Of a stretch of DNA of 53,658 nt, positions 1-6,845 are shown in pieces. Each line of letters starts with the position of its first letter. Within the stretch, counting starts at the first letter, position 1. The notes under the pieces were generated by a model that was not told the origin of the DNA, did not search any database, and saw nothing but the letters and a program-made list of their open reading frames with translations. Source of the DNA: an uncultured Anaerotruncus sp. (GTDB taxonomy: Bacteria; Bacillota; Clostridia; Oscillospirales; Ruminococcaceae); assembly GCA_944385965.1 (NCBI GenBank), contig CALWZG010000046.1, positions 1-53,658 of the forward strand, given 5' to 3'. Position numbers and translations under genes: made by a program.

Positions 1-237
1 TCCGGACCGTAACTCCTTCAGCTGCGCCTGCAGGGATTTGCGCTGTTCGATCTGCTCCCGCAGTGGTTCCATTTCTCCGTCCCGGAGATACTGGCTACGC
101 TTTTTCCCGCCCTCCGTCCACTGGTGATAATATTGAATCTTGCCATTGATTGTCTTCTTTGAGATATACCCAACTGGCAATTCCGCAATCTTTTTCTCCA
201 GTTCCTGAATCATTTTCTGTCTTTGCAGCTCGTCCAT
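1..237 (-). CDS. Unrecognised protein, N-terminal 79 residues (gene continues past the left edge)
   Basis: The reading frame is open from an ATG at 237 to the window edge, with a strong ribosome binding site (AAGGAGGTGC, about 242-250) and a sigma-A promoter just upstream. The visible protein is a charged, lysine/glutamine-rich helix followed by a small module with 'LPVGYISKKTING', 'YYHQWTEGGKKRSQYLRDGE' and a second helix 'REQIEQRKSLQAQLKEL'. From memory, similar modules start several accessory proteins in Clostridia, but I cannot name the domain that would follow because it lies outside the window. Its position at the 3' side of a tRNA-Thr gene fits accessory DNA. It is certain as an open frame and unassigned in function. 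Confidence 0.6.
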   Translation of the reverse strand, partial: MDELQRQKMIQELEKKIAELPVGYISKKTINGKIQYYHQWTEGGKKRSQYLRDGEMEPLREQIEQRKSLQAQLKELRSG

Positions 238-450
238 ACCGCACCTCCTTTATTTTTTATTATACCCTCTCGCCTTTGAATATGCAAGGGGTTATAAGGG
301 GTTATAATGGCGGAACAAGAAAACTATGAAGGAAGAAGTAACGGCTTATCGCAAGCAGCAAAAGGAATGGGGATTTCTGATCGTTTCGGGCTATTTCCGC
401 TTGTGGGTCAGAGTGTGAGTCGAGGCCCGACATCACCCATATTAAGATAG
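238..450. other. Short intergenic stretch with a 10-bp tandem repeat and a 30-codon ORF
   Basis: GGGGTTATAA occurs twice in tandem at 288-307. A plus-strand ATG at 326 opens 30 codons (starting MKEEVTAYRKQQKEWGF, stop at 418) with no convincing ribosome binding site. The peptide has a protein-like run (YRKQQKEWG, then SGYFRLWVRV), so it may be the end of a decayed gene, but nothing here proves it is translated. No other feature is visible. Confidence 0.35.
259..287 (-). promoter_or_regulatory. Sigma-A promoter of the partial left-edge gene
   Basis: On the minus strand, TTGCAT (282-287) and TATAAT (259-264) are separated by 17 bases, and the ribosome binding site follows about 10 bases after the -10 box. 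The leader would be very short. Confidence 0.6.
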
Positions 451-487
451 AAAAAATCCCCGCAAACAAGCCGTTTACGGGGATTTT
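451..487 (-). terminator. Intrinsic terminator of tRNA-Thr
   Basis: The inverted repeat AAAATCCCCG (453-462) / CGGGGATTTT (478-487) is followed on the minus strand by T residues. It begins one base after the tRNA CCA end, so it ends the tRNA transcript. Confidence 0.85.
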
Positions 488-488
488 C

Positions 489-564
489 TGGAGCTAGTGA
501 CGCGACTTGAACGCGCGACCTGCTGATTACGAATCAGCTGCACTACCGACTGTGCTACACTAGC
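489..564 (-). tRNA. tRNA-Thr (anticodon CGU)
   Basis: This is a full cloverleaf on the minus strand. The acceptor is GCTAGTG/CACTAGC, the D arm has a GCAC/GTGC stem with an AGTCGGTA loop, and the anticodon arm is GCTGA-TTCGTAA-TCAGC. The T arm is GCGCG-TTCAAGT-CGCGT. The anticodon in the loop is CGT, which reads the threonine codon ACG. The discriminator base is T and the CCA tail is encoded. It is a single-gene transcript with its own promoter upstream and a terminator starting immediately after CCA. Confidence 0.95.
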
Positions 565-640
565 ATGACCATATGAGAACGGGCAAACGCCGCATTCTGT
601 TTGTAGGTTACCATTAAATTAGAAAACAAATTTATGTTTA

Positions 641-668
641 ATTATACCATTTTTTCTCAAAATGTCAA
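641..668 (-). promoter_or_regulatory. Promoter of tRNA-Thr
   Basis: A consensus -35 box TTGACA (663-668) and -10 box TATAAT (641-646) sit 16 bases apart on the minus strand, about 75 bases upstream of the mature tRNA. Confidence 0.8.
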
Positions 669-718
669 GCTTTTATCATTTACAAACGTTTTTGCCGGAT
701 TAGGCTTGTAAAACAAAA

Positions 719-795
719 AAGATGAAGGATACAAACTTATCAATTATAATGAAATTGTGACATTTCATCTTATAAAAGCAGAATGTATCCCTCAT
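719..795. repeat. AT-rich segment with competing inverted repeats
   Basis: AAGATGAA (719-726) is complementary to TTCATCTT (764-771). The adjoining segment 722-733 is complementary, with one mismatch, to TGTATCCCTCAT (784-795). The two pairings share bases and interleave, so they are alternative or form a pseudoknot-like fold. The stretch lies between the tRNA promoter and the 3' end of tspO, with no ORF in it. A smaller hairpin (812-816 with 823-827) lies just past the tspO stop codon. Function unknown. Confidence 0.35.
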
Positions 796-832
796 AAGTA
801 ACAACATCTTCAGCCGCCTAAACGGCTATTTC

Positions 833-1297
833 TTAGGGGTTCAGGACCCATATCATATAGGTGAGATAGCCCGCAAAAGTAACCCACAGCAGGTATGGGA
901 TCTGTAAAAGGGCAGCGAATCGATCGATTGGATAAAACACAAAGATCATCCTCAGAATCAAAAGCCACAGGAACCCCAGCCAAATCAGCGCCACCAAAAA
1001 CGCTTGAAAATTAAAAAAGATTAAACTCCACACAAAATTTGCGAAAAGCTGAACACACCAGATAAACAAAGCTTTATCTGTATTGCCTTCCCCTTTGGAC
1101 AGTACCCTAGCGATTCCAATACCCATTAACAGATAGAGAATCACCCAAACAATAAAAAATACAAAATCCGGTGGATTCAGTTTTGGTTTTTCCAACTGCG
1201 GATAGATGGTTTTTAAGCTGTCTGAAATCAGCCAACTGGCCAAACCGCCAACCCCAAGAGCCAACGCCGGATATAAAATATAATTGCGTTTTTCCAT
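833..1297 (-). CDS. tspO: TspO/MBR family membrane protein
   Basis: This is a 154-residue integral membrane protein with five hydrophobic segments and the many tryptophans typical of the TspO (tryptophan-rich sensory protein / peripheral benzodiazepine receptor) family. Family-type motifs are 'LNPPDFVFFIVWVILYLLMG' near residues 41-60 and 'NFVWSLIFFNFQAF' near 87-100. Bacterial TspO proteins bind tetrapyrroles such as protoporphyrin IX and affect stress responses. The ligand here is not predictable. ATG start after AAAAGGGGG. It is transcribed alone. The family assignment is secure, the role less so. Confidence 0.9.
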   Translation of the reverse strand: MEKRNYILYPALALGVGGLASWLISDSLKTIYPQLEKPKLNPPDFVFFIVWVILYLLMGIGIARVLSKGEGNTDKALFIWCVQLFANFVWSLIFFNFQAFLVALIWLGFLWLLILRMIFVFYPIDRFAALLQIPYLLWVTFAGYLTYMIWVLNP

Positions 1298-1424
1298 AAA
1301 AATCCCCCTTTTCTCCTTAATAGATATATGGTACCTTTACACAATCCAGAACATGAAAAAGGTTCTCTTTTAGGATTTACAGAGTTTTTGCCATCATACG
1401 GCCTCTTTATTTTCTTTGCAATGG

Positions 1425-1468
1425 TAAAAAAAGTCCATCTGAGGATACAAAAATCCTCAGATGGACTT
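1425..1468 (-). terminator. Strong intrinsic terminator of yebC
   Basis: A 16-bp perfect stem (1431-1446 with 1453-1468) and a 6-base loop are followed on the minus strand by TTTTTT. It lies about 20 bases after the yebC stop codon. Confidence 0.9.
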
Positions 1469-1489
1469 CTCATTTCCTTAAAGTCAGGG

Positions 1490-2233
1490 TTAGTCTTCTT
1501 CCGGCTCCTCAGGCATATCCCAGTTATGATAGACGTTCTGCACATCATCGTTCTCATCGAACATATCCAGCAGCTTCTCCATCTTTTGGGCCAAGTCTGG
1601 GTCGGTAATTTGCACTTTGGTCATAGGGATATATTCAGCCTCAGCGGAATCATAAGTATATCCCATGGCCTGAAGCTTTTCCGCCACTTTGGAAACATCA
1701 TTGGGCTCGGTGGTAATGGTAATCATCCCATCCTCATAGTTAAAGTCGGTGGCGCCAGCGTCAAAGGCATCCTCCATGGCCTTTTCCTCGTCAATCTTGT
1801 TGTCCTCGTTCTCAATGTAGATCATGCCCTTGACCTCGAACAAGAAGGAAACGCTTCCATTCTGTCCCAGGTTGCCGCCGCATTTATCAAAGTAATGGCG
1901 CAGATCCCCCGCGGTACGGTTGCGGTTATCGGTTAATGTTTCCACAATCACCGCCACACCGGAAGGTCCATAGCCCTCATAAGTAATCTCTTCAAAGTTT
2001 TCCTTGCTCTCCCCCGCTTTTTGAAGCAGACGATTGATATTGTCGTTAGGGACGTTATTCGCTTTCGCTTTGGCGATTAAAGCCGCCAACCGGCTGTTAT
2101 TGCTGGGGTCAGGGCCGCCATCCCGAGCCGCTACCATCAATTCCCGGCCAATTTTGGTGAAGATTTTGGCTCTGGCTCCATCTGTCTTTTCCTTCTTGCG
2201 CTTAATATTCGCCCACTTAGAATGTCCTGACAT
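1490..2233 (-). CDS. yebC: YebC/PmpR (TACO1) family protein
   Basis: This 247-residue protein starts MSGHSKWANIKRKKEKTDGA, the signature N-terminus of the YebC family, and continues through the conserved three-domain body ('SNNSRLAALIAKAKANNVPN', 'YEGYGPSGVAVIVETLTDN', 'GSVSFLFEVKG'). The family was long annotated as transcriptional regulators. Mitochondrial TACO1 and recent bacterial work point to a role in helping translation of difficult proline-containing stretches. ATG start after AAAGGATT. It ends with an acidic tail. The U32 peptidase gene lies 48 bases upstream in the same direction, so the two may be co-transcribed from mltG. Confidence 0.95.
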   Translation of the reverse strand: MSGHSKWANIKRKKEKTDGARAKIFTKIGRELMVAARDGGPDPSNNSRLAALIAKAKANNVPNDNINRLLQKAGESKENFEEITYEGYGPSGVAVIVETLTDNRNRTAGDLRHYFDKCGGNLGQNGSVSFLFEVKGMIYIENEDNKIDEEKAMEDAFDAGATDFNYEDGMITITTEPNDVSKVAEKLQAMGYTYDSAEAEYIPMTKVQITDPDLAQKMEKLLDMFDENDDVQNVYHNWDMPEEPEED

Positions 2234-2281
2234 AATCCTTTCAACCTCACATCTCTAAATTAAAATCAATTTGAAAACACT

Positions 2282-3490
2282 TTAAACCTGTCGGCGCAGC
2301 ATAATTCCCGCTGGAAGCGGGGTCTCCCAGGGAATCTGATACAGGCGCATGGGATGACGGGCGCTTTCCACCGGCCCTTCCTCAGGGTCTATAATCTCCC
2401 GAATTTCTATGGGGATGGGGGGCGCTCCGGGCATCATCGCCTCCGCCTGGTCCCCCTTCAGGAACTTATTGCGCTCGGAAACCAACAGATTCCCATTTTC
2501 CCAGCCTTCCACCACAGCAATCACATCCCATTCACGGATGTATCCCCCGGTTTCACAGCACTGGTCCGGAACACCGAAGAAAAAGCCGGTGGAATAAGGC
2601 CGATGGCTTACCTTTTCCAGCTCTTCCAATGCCCACATAGGGGGCTGGAACGTATCGGGAGACGCTTGATAAGCGTCCATCGCCCCTCGGTAAGCGTTGG
2701 TAACAGCGGCGGTATAATAGGCGGACTTTGCCCGCCCCTCAATTTTCAGGGAGGCCACCCCCGCCTTCACCAGTTGGTCCAGGTAAGGGAGCATGCTCAA
2801 ATCCTTGGCGTTGAGGATATAACTGCCATGGTCCTCCTCCTGGATGGGAAAATATTGGCCAGGACGCTTTTCCTCCACCAAATGATATTTCCATCTGCAT
2901 GGCTGGGCGCACTCCCCCCGGTTGGCGTCCCGTCCGGTCATATAATGGCTCAAAAGGCACCGGCCCGAAAAGGACATGCACATGGAGCCATGAACAAACA
3001 CCTCCAATTCCAACTCAGGAGGGGTTTGTTCCCGAATCTGCCGGATTTCTTCCAGGGAAAGCTCCCGGGCCAAAACCACCCTGCTGGCCCCCAGCTTATA
3101 CAATTGGTTGGCGGTGAGATAATTGACCACCCCCGCCTGGGTGGAAATATGGATGGGAAGCTGTGGAACCAGCTCCTTGGCCAAAGCCAAAATCCCCACA
3201 TCCGCTACAATCAAGGCGTCCACTCCAGCGTTTTGGGCCTGCCGCAGAAATTCCGGCAGCTGAGGGATTTCCTGGTTGGTGGGCAGGGTATTGCAGGTGA
3301 GATACACCCGAACCCCTCGGTCATGGGCATAGCTCACCGCCCGCTCCAAAGCTTCTCCGCCAAAATTGGCGGAAGATGCCCGCATACCAAACCGGTCCCC
3401 GCCCAGATAAACCGCGTCCGCTCCATAGCGGACAGCGGCTTCCAGGCGCTCCTGGTCCCCTGCTGGACTTAAAATTTCGGGTATTCGCAA
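2282..3490 (-). CDS. U32 family peptidase (TrhP/RlhA-like RNA hydroxylation protein)
   Basis: A 402-residue TIM-barrel U32 protein beginning 'RIPEILSPAGDQERLEAA' with 'GADAVYLGG', 'STQAGVVNY' and the family cysteine cluster 'HGSMCMSFSGRCLLS...GECAQPCRWKY' near residues 168-203. U32 proteins such as TrhP and RlhA are needed for prephenate-dependent 5-hydroxylation of tRNA U34 or rRNA C2501, and the cysteines probably hold an iron-sulphur cluster. In Bacillus the yrrN/yrrO homologues sit beside yrrL (mltG), as here, which favours the tRNA role. The start is TTG with a well placed AAGGAG. The protein is shorter than the two-domain versions. Confidence 0.85.
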   Translation of the reverse strand: MRIPEILSPAGDQERLEAAVRYGADAVYLGGDRFGMRASSANFGGEALERAVSYAHDRGVRVYLTCNTLPTNQEIPQLPEFLRQAQNAGVDALIVADVGILALAKELVPQLPIHISTQAGVVNYLTANQLYKLGASRVVLARELSLEEIRQIREQTPPELELEVFVHGSMCMSFSGRCLLSHYMTGRDANRGECAQPCRWKYHLVEEKRPGQYFPIQEEDHGSYILNAKDLSMLPYLDQLVKAGVASLKIEGRAKSAYYTAAVTNAYRGAMDAYQASPDTFQPPMWALEELEKVSHRPYSTGFFFGVPDQCCETGGYIREWDVIAVVEGWENGNLLVSERNKFLKGDQAEAMMPGAPPIPIEIREIIDPEEGPVESARHPMRLYQIPWETPLPAGIMLRRQV

Positions 3491-3513
3491 ATCCAGATTC
3501 TCCTTTTGATGTT

Positions 3514-5154
3514 TTACGCCTCACCATCTGTGGCGTCAGTTCCATGCACCTTGCCCTTGCCGGAAGCAACCAGTACATTCTGGTCATGCTCCGCCTGGCT
3601 GGTGGCGTAGTAATACTGGCCCGCCTCATCGGTCACGAAATAATAGTAATTGGTCTGGTCCGGATGCAGAGCCGCCTCAATGGCATCCATTCCAGGATTG
3701 CAGACAGGTCCTACCGGCAAGCCTGTACATACATAGGTGTTGTAAGCGTCATACATCTCCTGGTTGGGGTCCTGGAGGTCCGGATTCCGCTCCTTATCCA
3801 CCGCATCCGGCAGGAATGGCTTAATATAGTTGTTCACATAATCCCTTGTAACATCCGACTGAAGTCTGGGCATCTGAGGATTGTTCAAACGGTTGTGGAA
3901 CACCGAGGAAACCTTGGTCATTTCCTCTGGGTCTCCAGCTTCCTTTTGGATGATGGAAGCCAGAGTAATCAGCTGGTCTATGGTCATTCCCTGGGCCTGG
4001 GCTTCCGCTACAATCTCATCGCTCATCTTGATGGCGAAGTTGTCCAGGAACTTTTTCGCTACTCCTTTGGGGCTCATATTCTCATAGAAAATATAAGTGT
4101 CCGGGAAGAAATAACCCTCAAATTTGCGGAACCGGTTGGCGTCATCCGGGATTTCCTGGATAAAGTCGTAACCCGGCAGGTCATCCCCCTCCAGATAATC
4201 ATACAAATCCTGGGCGGAGCAGACATTTTTTTCTTCCAGCAGATTGGCGATTTCACTTAAAGTCATTCCCTCATAGAAGGTGACTTTTGTCTCAATCTGA
4301 ATATAGCTTCCTGTGCGGAATTTGGTCAAAATCTGGTCATAGCTTAAATTGCTGTTCAAGGCGTAGTTTCCGGGGACAAAGTCCTCCGTGTCATTTTTCA
4401 GGCTGGCGTACAGCTGGAAGGTCAGCGGCTGGGACACCACACCCGCTTTCTTGAGCTGGTCCGCAATCTGACCCATAGAGAGGCCTTCCGTCAAGGTGAA
4501 TTCCACCTCGTTATCCTCCTGATTCAGCCCAAACAAATCCCCCGCCGACTCAATGGCGAAGATAGACAGAAAAATGGAGGATGCCAGCACCACCGCCAAA
4601 GCAATCAGCGCTTTGGCCCAACGGCTGAACCCGCTGGGCTCATCCTCCTCCCAGTCCTCATCATCGGGAGGGTCGTCCCCGCCATTTCCTCCGCCGGCGC
4701 TCTTGATAGGTCCAGCTGGCTTATAATACTCCTGCTCATCAATCCGCACCTGAAAGGAGCGTCTTTCCGGCGGACGTCTCCCAGTTTGCTGAGCTGTTGG
4801 CACGGGGACTCTGGCTGGCTGAGAGGCCGCTGGAGTCCGCTGAGGCACCATAGCGGCAGAACGCCCCACCGCTCCAGATTGAACAGGAGGCCGCTGTCCT
4901 GCTTGGGGCTGGGCCATCTGCCGTGCCTGGGGAACCCCGCTGGCACGTCTTGCCTGCTGGGACGCCATAGGGCGCTGAGGTACAGCCGCCCGGCTTCCTT
5001 CCGGTCTGGCGGTCTGCTGCCGCTGCCCTCCTGAGGCGGAGGCGGCAGGAGGACGCCGCTGAGGCTGAGGGGCCTGCCCTCTGGATGCTCTGCCTTGGGA
5101 ATCATCCAATTGAAAATTCTTAATCAGGCTTTCAAACTCGTCTTGATGGTTCAT
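3514..5154 (-). CDS. mltG: Endolytic murein transglycosylase MltG with a long cytoplasmic N-terminal tail
   Basis: MltG (YceG) cuts nascent peptidoglycan strands at the membrane and is thought to set glycan length. The ATG at 5154 is preferred because AAGGAGGATAC precedes it, giving 546 residues. Residues 20-135 are low-complexity (Gln/Arg/Pro/Ala). Residues 160-172 are strongly acidic, a single membrane helix lies near 180-202, and a LysM-like region precedes the YceG domain. The catalytic motif reads 'LASIIQKEAGD'. Aligned with E. coli MltG, the catalytic glutamate (E218) corresponds to E405 here and is present, while the preceding Glu of the usual EKE is Gln. The U32 gene follows 23 bases downstream. 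Confidence 0.93.
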   Translation of the reverse strand: MNHQDEFESLIKNFQLDDSQGRASRGQAPQPQRRPPAASASGGQRQQTARPEGSRAAVPQRPMASQQARRASGVPQARQMAQPQAGQRPPVQSGAVGRSAAMVPQRTPAASQPARVPVPTAQQTGRRPPERRSFQVRIDEQEYYKPAGPIKSAGGGNGGDDPPDDEDWEEDEPSGFSRWAKALIALAVVLASSIFLSIFAIESAGDLFGLNQEDNEVEFTLTEGLSMGQIADQLKKAGVVSQPLTFQLYASLKNDTEDFVPGNYALNSNLSYDQILTKFRTGSYIQIETKVTFYEGMTLSEIANLLEEKNVCSAQDLYDYLEGDDLPGYDFIQEIPDDANRFRKFEGYFFPDTYIFYENMSPKGVAKKFLDNFAIKMSDEIVAEAQAQGMTIDQLITLASIIQKEAGDPEEMTKVSSVFHNRLNNPQMPRLQSDVTRDYVNNYIKPFLPDAVDKERNPDLQDPNQEMYDAYNTYVCTGLPVGPVCNPGMDAIEAALHPDQTNYYYFVTDEAGQYYYATSQAEHDQNVLVASGKGKVHGTDATDGEA

Positions 5155-5231
5155 GTATCCTCCTTGTCTTCCCTGCTTTAGACTTTTGAAACTGGAAGCA
5201 AGCGAAAAAAGCAATTTTCAATATATCCTAT

Positions 5232-5260
5232 ATCATACCGCATCTTGCCCCAATAATCAA
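5232..5260 (-). promoter_or_regulatory. Promoter of mltG
   Basis: TTGATT (5255-5260), a 17-base spacer and TATGAT (5232-5237) on the minus strand, about 80 bases before the mltG start codon. Confidence 0.6.
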
Positions 5261-5325
5261 ATACTTCCAGTGAATTTTGTGGAATTTTTTCGTAAAAAAT
5301 CTAAATGGGGGCGGTGGGCCTTTGT

Positions 5326-5354
5326 CACCACTTACTTTTATCGGGCATAGGATA
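5326..5354 (+). promoter_or_regulatory. Candidate sigma-K-type promoter of the Cys-rich miniprotein
   Basis: CACC (5326-5329), with AC at 5327-5328, then 17 bases, then CATAGGATA (5346-5354). This matches the Bacillus sigma-K pattern mACm-N16/17-CATANNNTA. No good sigma-A promoter is visible for the downstream ORF. A motif match alone is weak evidence. Confidence 0.4.
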
Positions 5355-5387
5355 CAACAAATCTAAAAACAGTGAGGTGTCTATCTT

Positions 5388-5507
5388 ATGTGTAACAACT
5401 GCTGCTCTATGCAAACCTGTGGCTGTGGTAACTGCAACTCTTGGATTTGGATTGTGTTAATCCTTATCATCCTGTGCTGCTGCTGTGGCTGCTGCTGCGG
5501 CTGCTGA
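5388..5507 (+). CDS. 39-residue cysteine-rich single-span membrane miniprotein
   Basis: This short ORF reads ATG to TGA with a GAGGTG ribosome binding site about 10 bases upstream. It encodes 14 cysteines in 39 residues: an N-terminal block 'MCNNCCSMQTCGCGNCNS', a hydrophobic stretch 'WIWIVLILIIL' (about 19-29) and a C-terminal block 'CCCCGCCCGC'. A strong hairpin ends the transcript 20 bases after the stop. The layout (small, one membrane span, glycine or cysteine tail) recalls small YjcZ-type sporulation membrane proteins, but I know no exact family. With the sigma-K-like promoter, a spore coat or metal/thiol role is a guess. Translation is likely but unproven. Confidence 0.6.
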   Translation: MCNNCCSMQTCGCGNCNSWIWIVLILIILCCCCGCCCGC

Positions 5508-5525
5508 CCCCTTTCTACATCCAGC

Positions 5526-5560
5526 GACGGGGACCCTGGAGATTTTCCAGGGTCCCCGTC
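5526..5560. terminator. Bidirectional hairpin between convergent genes
   Basis: A 15-bp perfect stem (5526-5540 / 5546-5560) with a 5-base loop lies between the Cys-rich ORF (+) and the SGNH hydrolase (-). The T tracts are weak on both sides. Confidence 0.65.
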
Positions 5561-5561
5561 C

Positions 5562-6215
5562 CTATTTCTCACCCTGGAAAACTTCCAGTTCCCCCAGGAT
5601 GGGGATGAGAAATTCCTCCCACGCCTGGTATCCTTTTGCAGTGAGATGAAGCCCATCCAATTGAAATTCGGTTTTGAGGGTTCCGTCCTGGTCCGCCAAA
5701 ACGGGATACAAATTCAGATACCCCATCCCATGACGGTGGGTCAATTCCTCAAGGGCCCGATTCACCTGCTCAATCCGCTCCTTCCTGGGAACCGGCCAGA
5801 ACCCTTCCCGGACCGGGAGCAGGCTCTGTACAAAGACCTGGGTTTCCGGCAGCAAAGCCTCTATCTGGCTTAAAAGTCCATCATACCGCTGTAAGAAATG
5901 GTTGGTCCCCTCCATCAAATCATTGATTCCTACCATAAGAAACAAGGCTCTGGGGGCCAAAGCTTCCACCTGATACAACCGCTCCTCCAAACCCGCTAGG
6001 GTTTCCCCATCCATGCCCAGATTCTCTATGACCAGGCTTTCGGACAGCCTTTGCCAACTGCCTCTGGCGGTGAGGCTGTCCCCCCAGAAAACCACATCCG
6101 CCTTCCGCTGGGGTTCCTTTGGGGGTTCCTGCCAAGGGATTCCCCAGCCAGACAAAGCGCCTGCTCCCAGCGCCGCCAAGGTTATCATCGTAAGTCTTTT
6201 CGCCCAAAGTTTCAT
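5562..6215 (-). CDS. SGNH/GDSL-family hydrolase, exported or membrane-anchored
   Basis: 217 residues. The N-terminus has a basic stretch and a hydrophobic segment (LTMITLAALGAGALSGWG, about residues 8-25), so it is secreted or anchored. SGNH blocks are visible: block I 'VFWGDSLTA' (Ser nucleophile near 46), the Gly position in 'ENLGMDGET', block III 'GINDL' and block V 'DGLHLTAKGY' with the Asp/His pair. The family removes acyl or acetyl groups from lipids, glycans or cell-wall sugars. The substrate cannot be inferred. It has its own promoter and is convergent with the Cys-rich ORF. Confidence 0.85.
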   Translation of the reverse strand: MKLWAKRLTMITLAALGAGALSGWGIPWQEPPKEPQRKADVVFWGDSLTARGSWQRLSESLVIENLGMDGETLAGLEERLYQVEALAPRALFLMVGINDLMEGTNHFLQRYDGLLSQIEALLPETQVFVQSLLPVREGFWPVPRKERIEQVNRALEELTHRHGMGYLNLYPVLADQDGTLKTEFQLDGLHLTAKGYQAWEEFLIPILGELEVFQGEK

Positions 6216-6264
6216 AAAGCTTTCCTCGTTTCCAAGCGGCCCTTGTTCTTAGTTCTCTCCTTCT

Positions 6265-6294
6265 ATTGTATCTCTGGATACCCCTTTTTATCAA
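6265..6294 (-). promoter_or_regulatory. Promoter of the SGNH hydrolase gene
   Basis: TTGATA (6289-6294), an 18-base spacer and TACAAT (6265-6270) on the minus strand, about 50 bases upstream of the start codon. Confidence 0.55.
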
Positions 6295-6330
6295 CCCCAG
6301 GCCCGGTGTTTTTTCATTGAGACAGCAAAG

Positions 6331-6361
6331 AAGGAAAAGGATGGAGTCCATCCTTTTCCTT
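6331..6361 (-). terminator. Terminator after csoR
   Basis: AAGGAAAAGGATGGA and its complement form a near-perfect stem of about 15 bp with almost no loop. On the minus strand it is followed by a T-rich run (TTCCTTCTTT). It lies 15 bases after the csoR stop. Confidence 0.65.
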
Positions 6362-6375
6362 CCCAAACAATGGTC

Positions 6376-6639
6376 TTATTTTATCAGCTTATCCAACAGG
6401 GCGATGATTTCAGCGCTCTTTTCCTCAACCTGACCTTGCTGGACCGCCTCAATCAGGCATCCCTGAATATGCGCCCGCAAAACCTCTTTATTGGCCCGAT
6501 TCAAAACGGATTGAGCCGCCATCAGCTGGTGGGAGATGTCGATACAGTACCGGTCCTCCTCCACCATCCGCAGAATTCCCTCAATCTGCCCTTTCGCTGT
6601 ATTCAGCAGCCGGGTAATCTGCTGTTTATCCGCCCTCAT
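6376..6639 (-). CDS. csoR: CsoR-type copper-sensing repressor
   Basis: An 87-residue all-helical DUF156 protein. CsoR tetramers bind operator DNA when copper-free and release it on binding Cu(I) through a Cys-His-Cys set. Here the candidates are C32 ('YCIDIS'), H57 and C61 ('RAHIQGC'), with the family spacing. The start codon overlaps the copA stop (TGATG), so the two are co-transcribed and translationally coupled, with the sensor last. The likely operator is the 15-bp palindrome in front of copA, which makes the operon self-regulating. The copper identity rests on this C-H-C pattern and on the neighbour. Nickel (RcnR) or sulphur (CstR) sensors of the same family lack this combination. Confidence 0.92.
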   Translation of the reverse strand: MRADKQQITRLLNTAKGQIEGILRMVEEDRYCIDISHQLMAAQSVLNRANKEVLRAHIQGCLIEAVQQGQVEEKSAEIIALLDKLIK

Positions 6640-6845
6640 CAGTCTATGGATACCACCTGATAGCCAGCTTCTGTTACCGCAGCCTTCAGCTGTTCATCGC
6701 TGACCTTACCCTCTGTTTGGATATTGGCACACTTGCCCTCCAAATCCACTTTAGCTTTTACACCGTCAAGGCTGTTCAGCGCTTTTTCCACATGGGCTAC
6801 ACAGTGTGCGCACATCATACCCTCAATTATCATCTTTTTTTCCAT
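6639..6845 (-). other. Possible internal start yielding a free CopZ-like chaperone (68 residues)
   Basis: In frame with copA, an ATG at 6845 is preceded by AAGGAAG (6854-6860) with an 8-base spacer. The peptide from there is a complete heavy-metal-associated domain, MEKKMIIEGMMCAHC onward, close to the length of CopZ (about 69 residues). E. coli makes a free chaperone from copA by frameshifting, so two products from one gene have a precedent. Internal initiation here is inferred only from the sequence. Confidence 0.35.

Noticed and set aside
1328..1936. 202-codon plus-strand ORF across the yebC terminator
   Set aside because: It reads through a strong terminator hairpin and the antisense of yebC, with no ribosome binding site or domain.
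3514..5154. Loss of MltG catalytic Glu (motif IIQKE)
   Set aside because: Counting along E. coli MltG shows that the catalytic E218 is the second Glu of EKE, which is present here. Only the first is changed.
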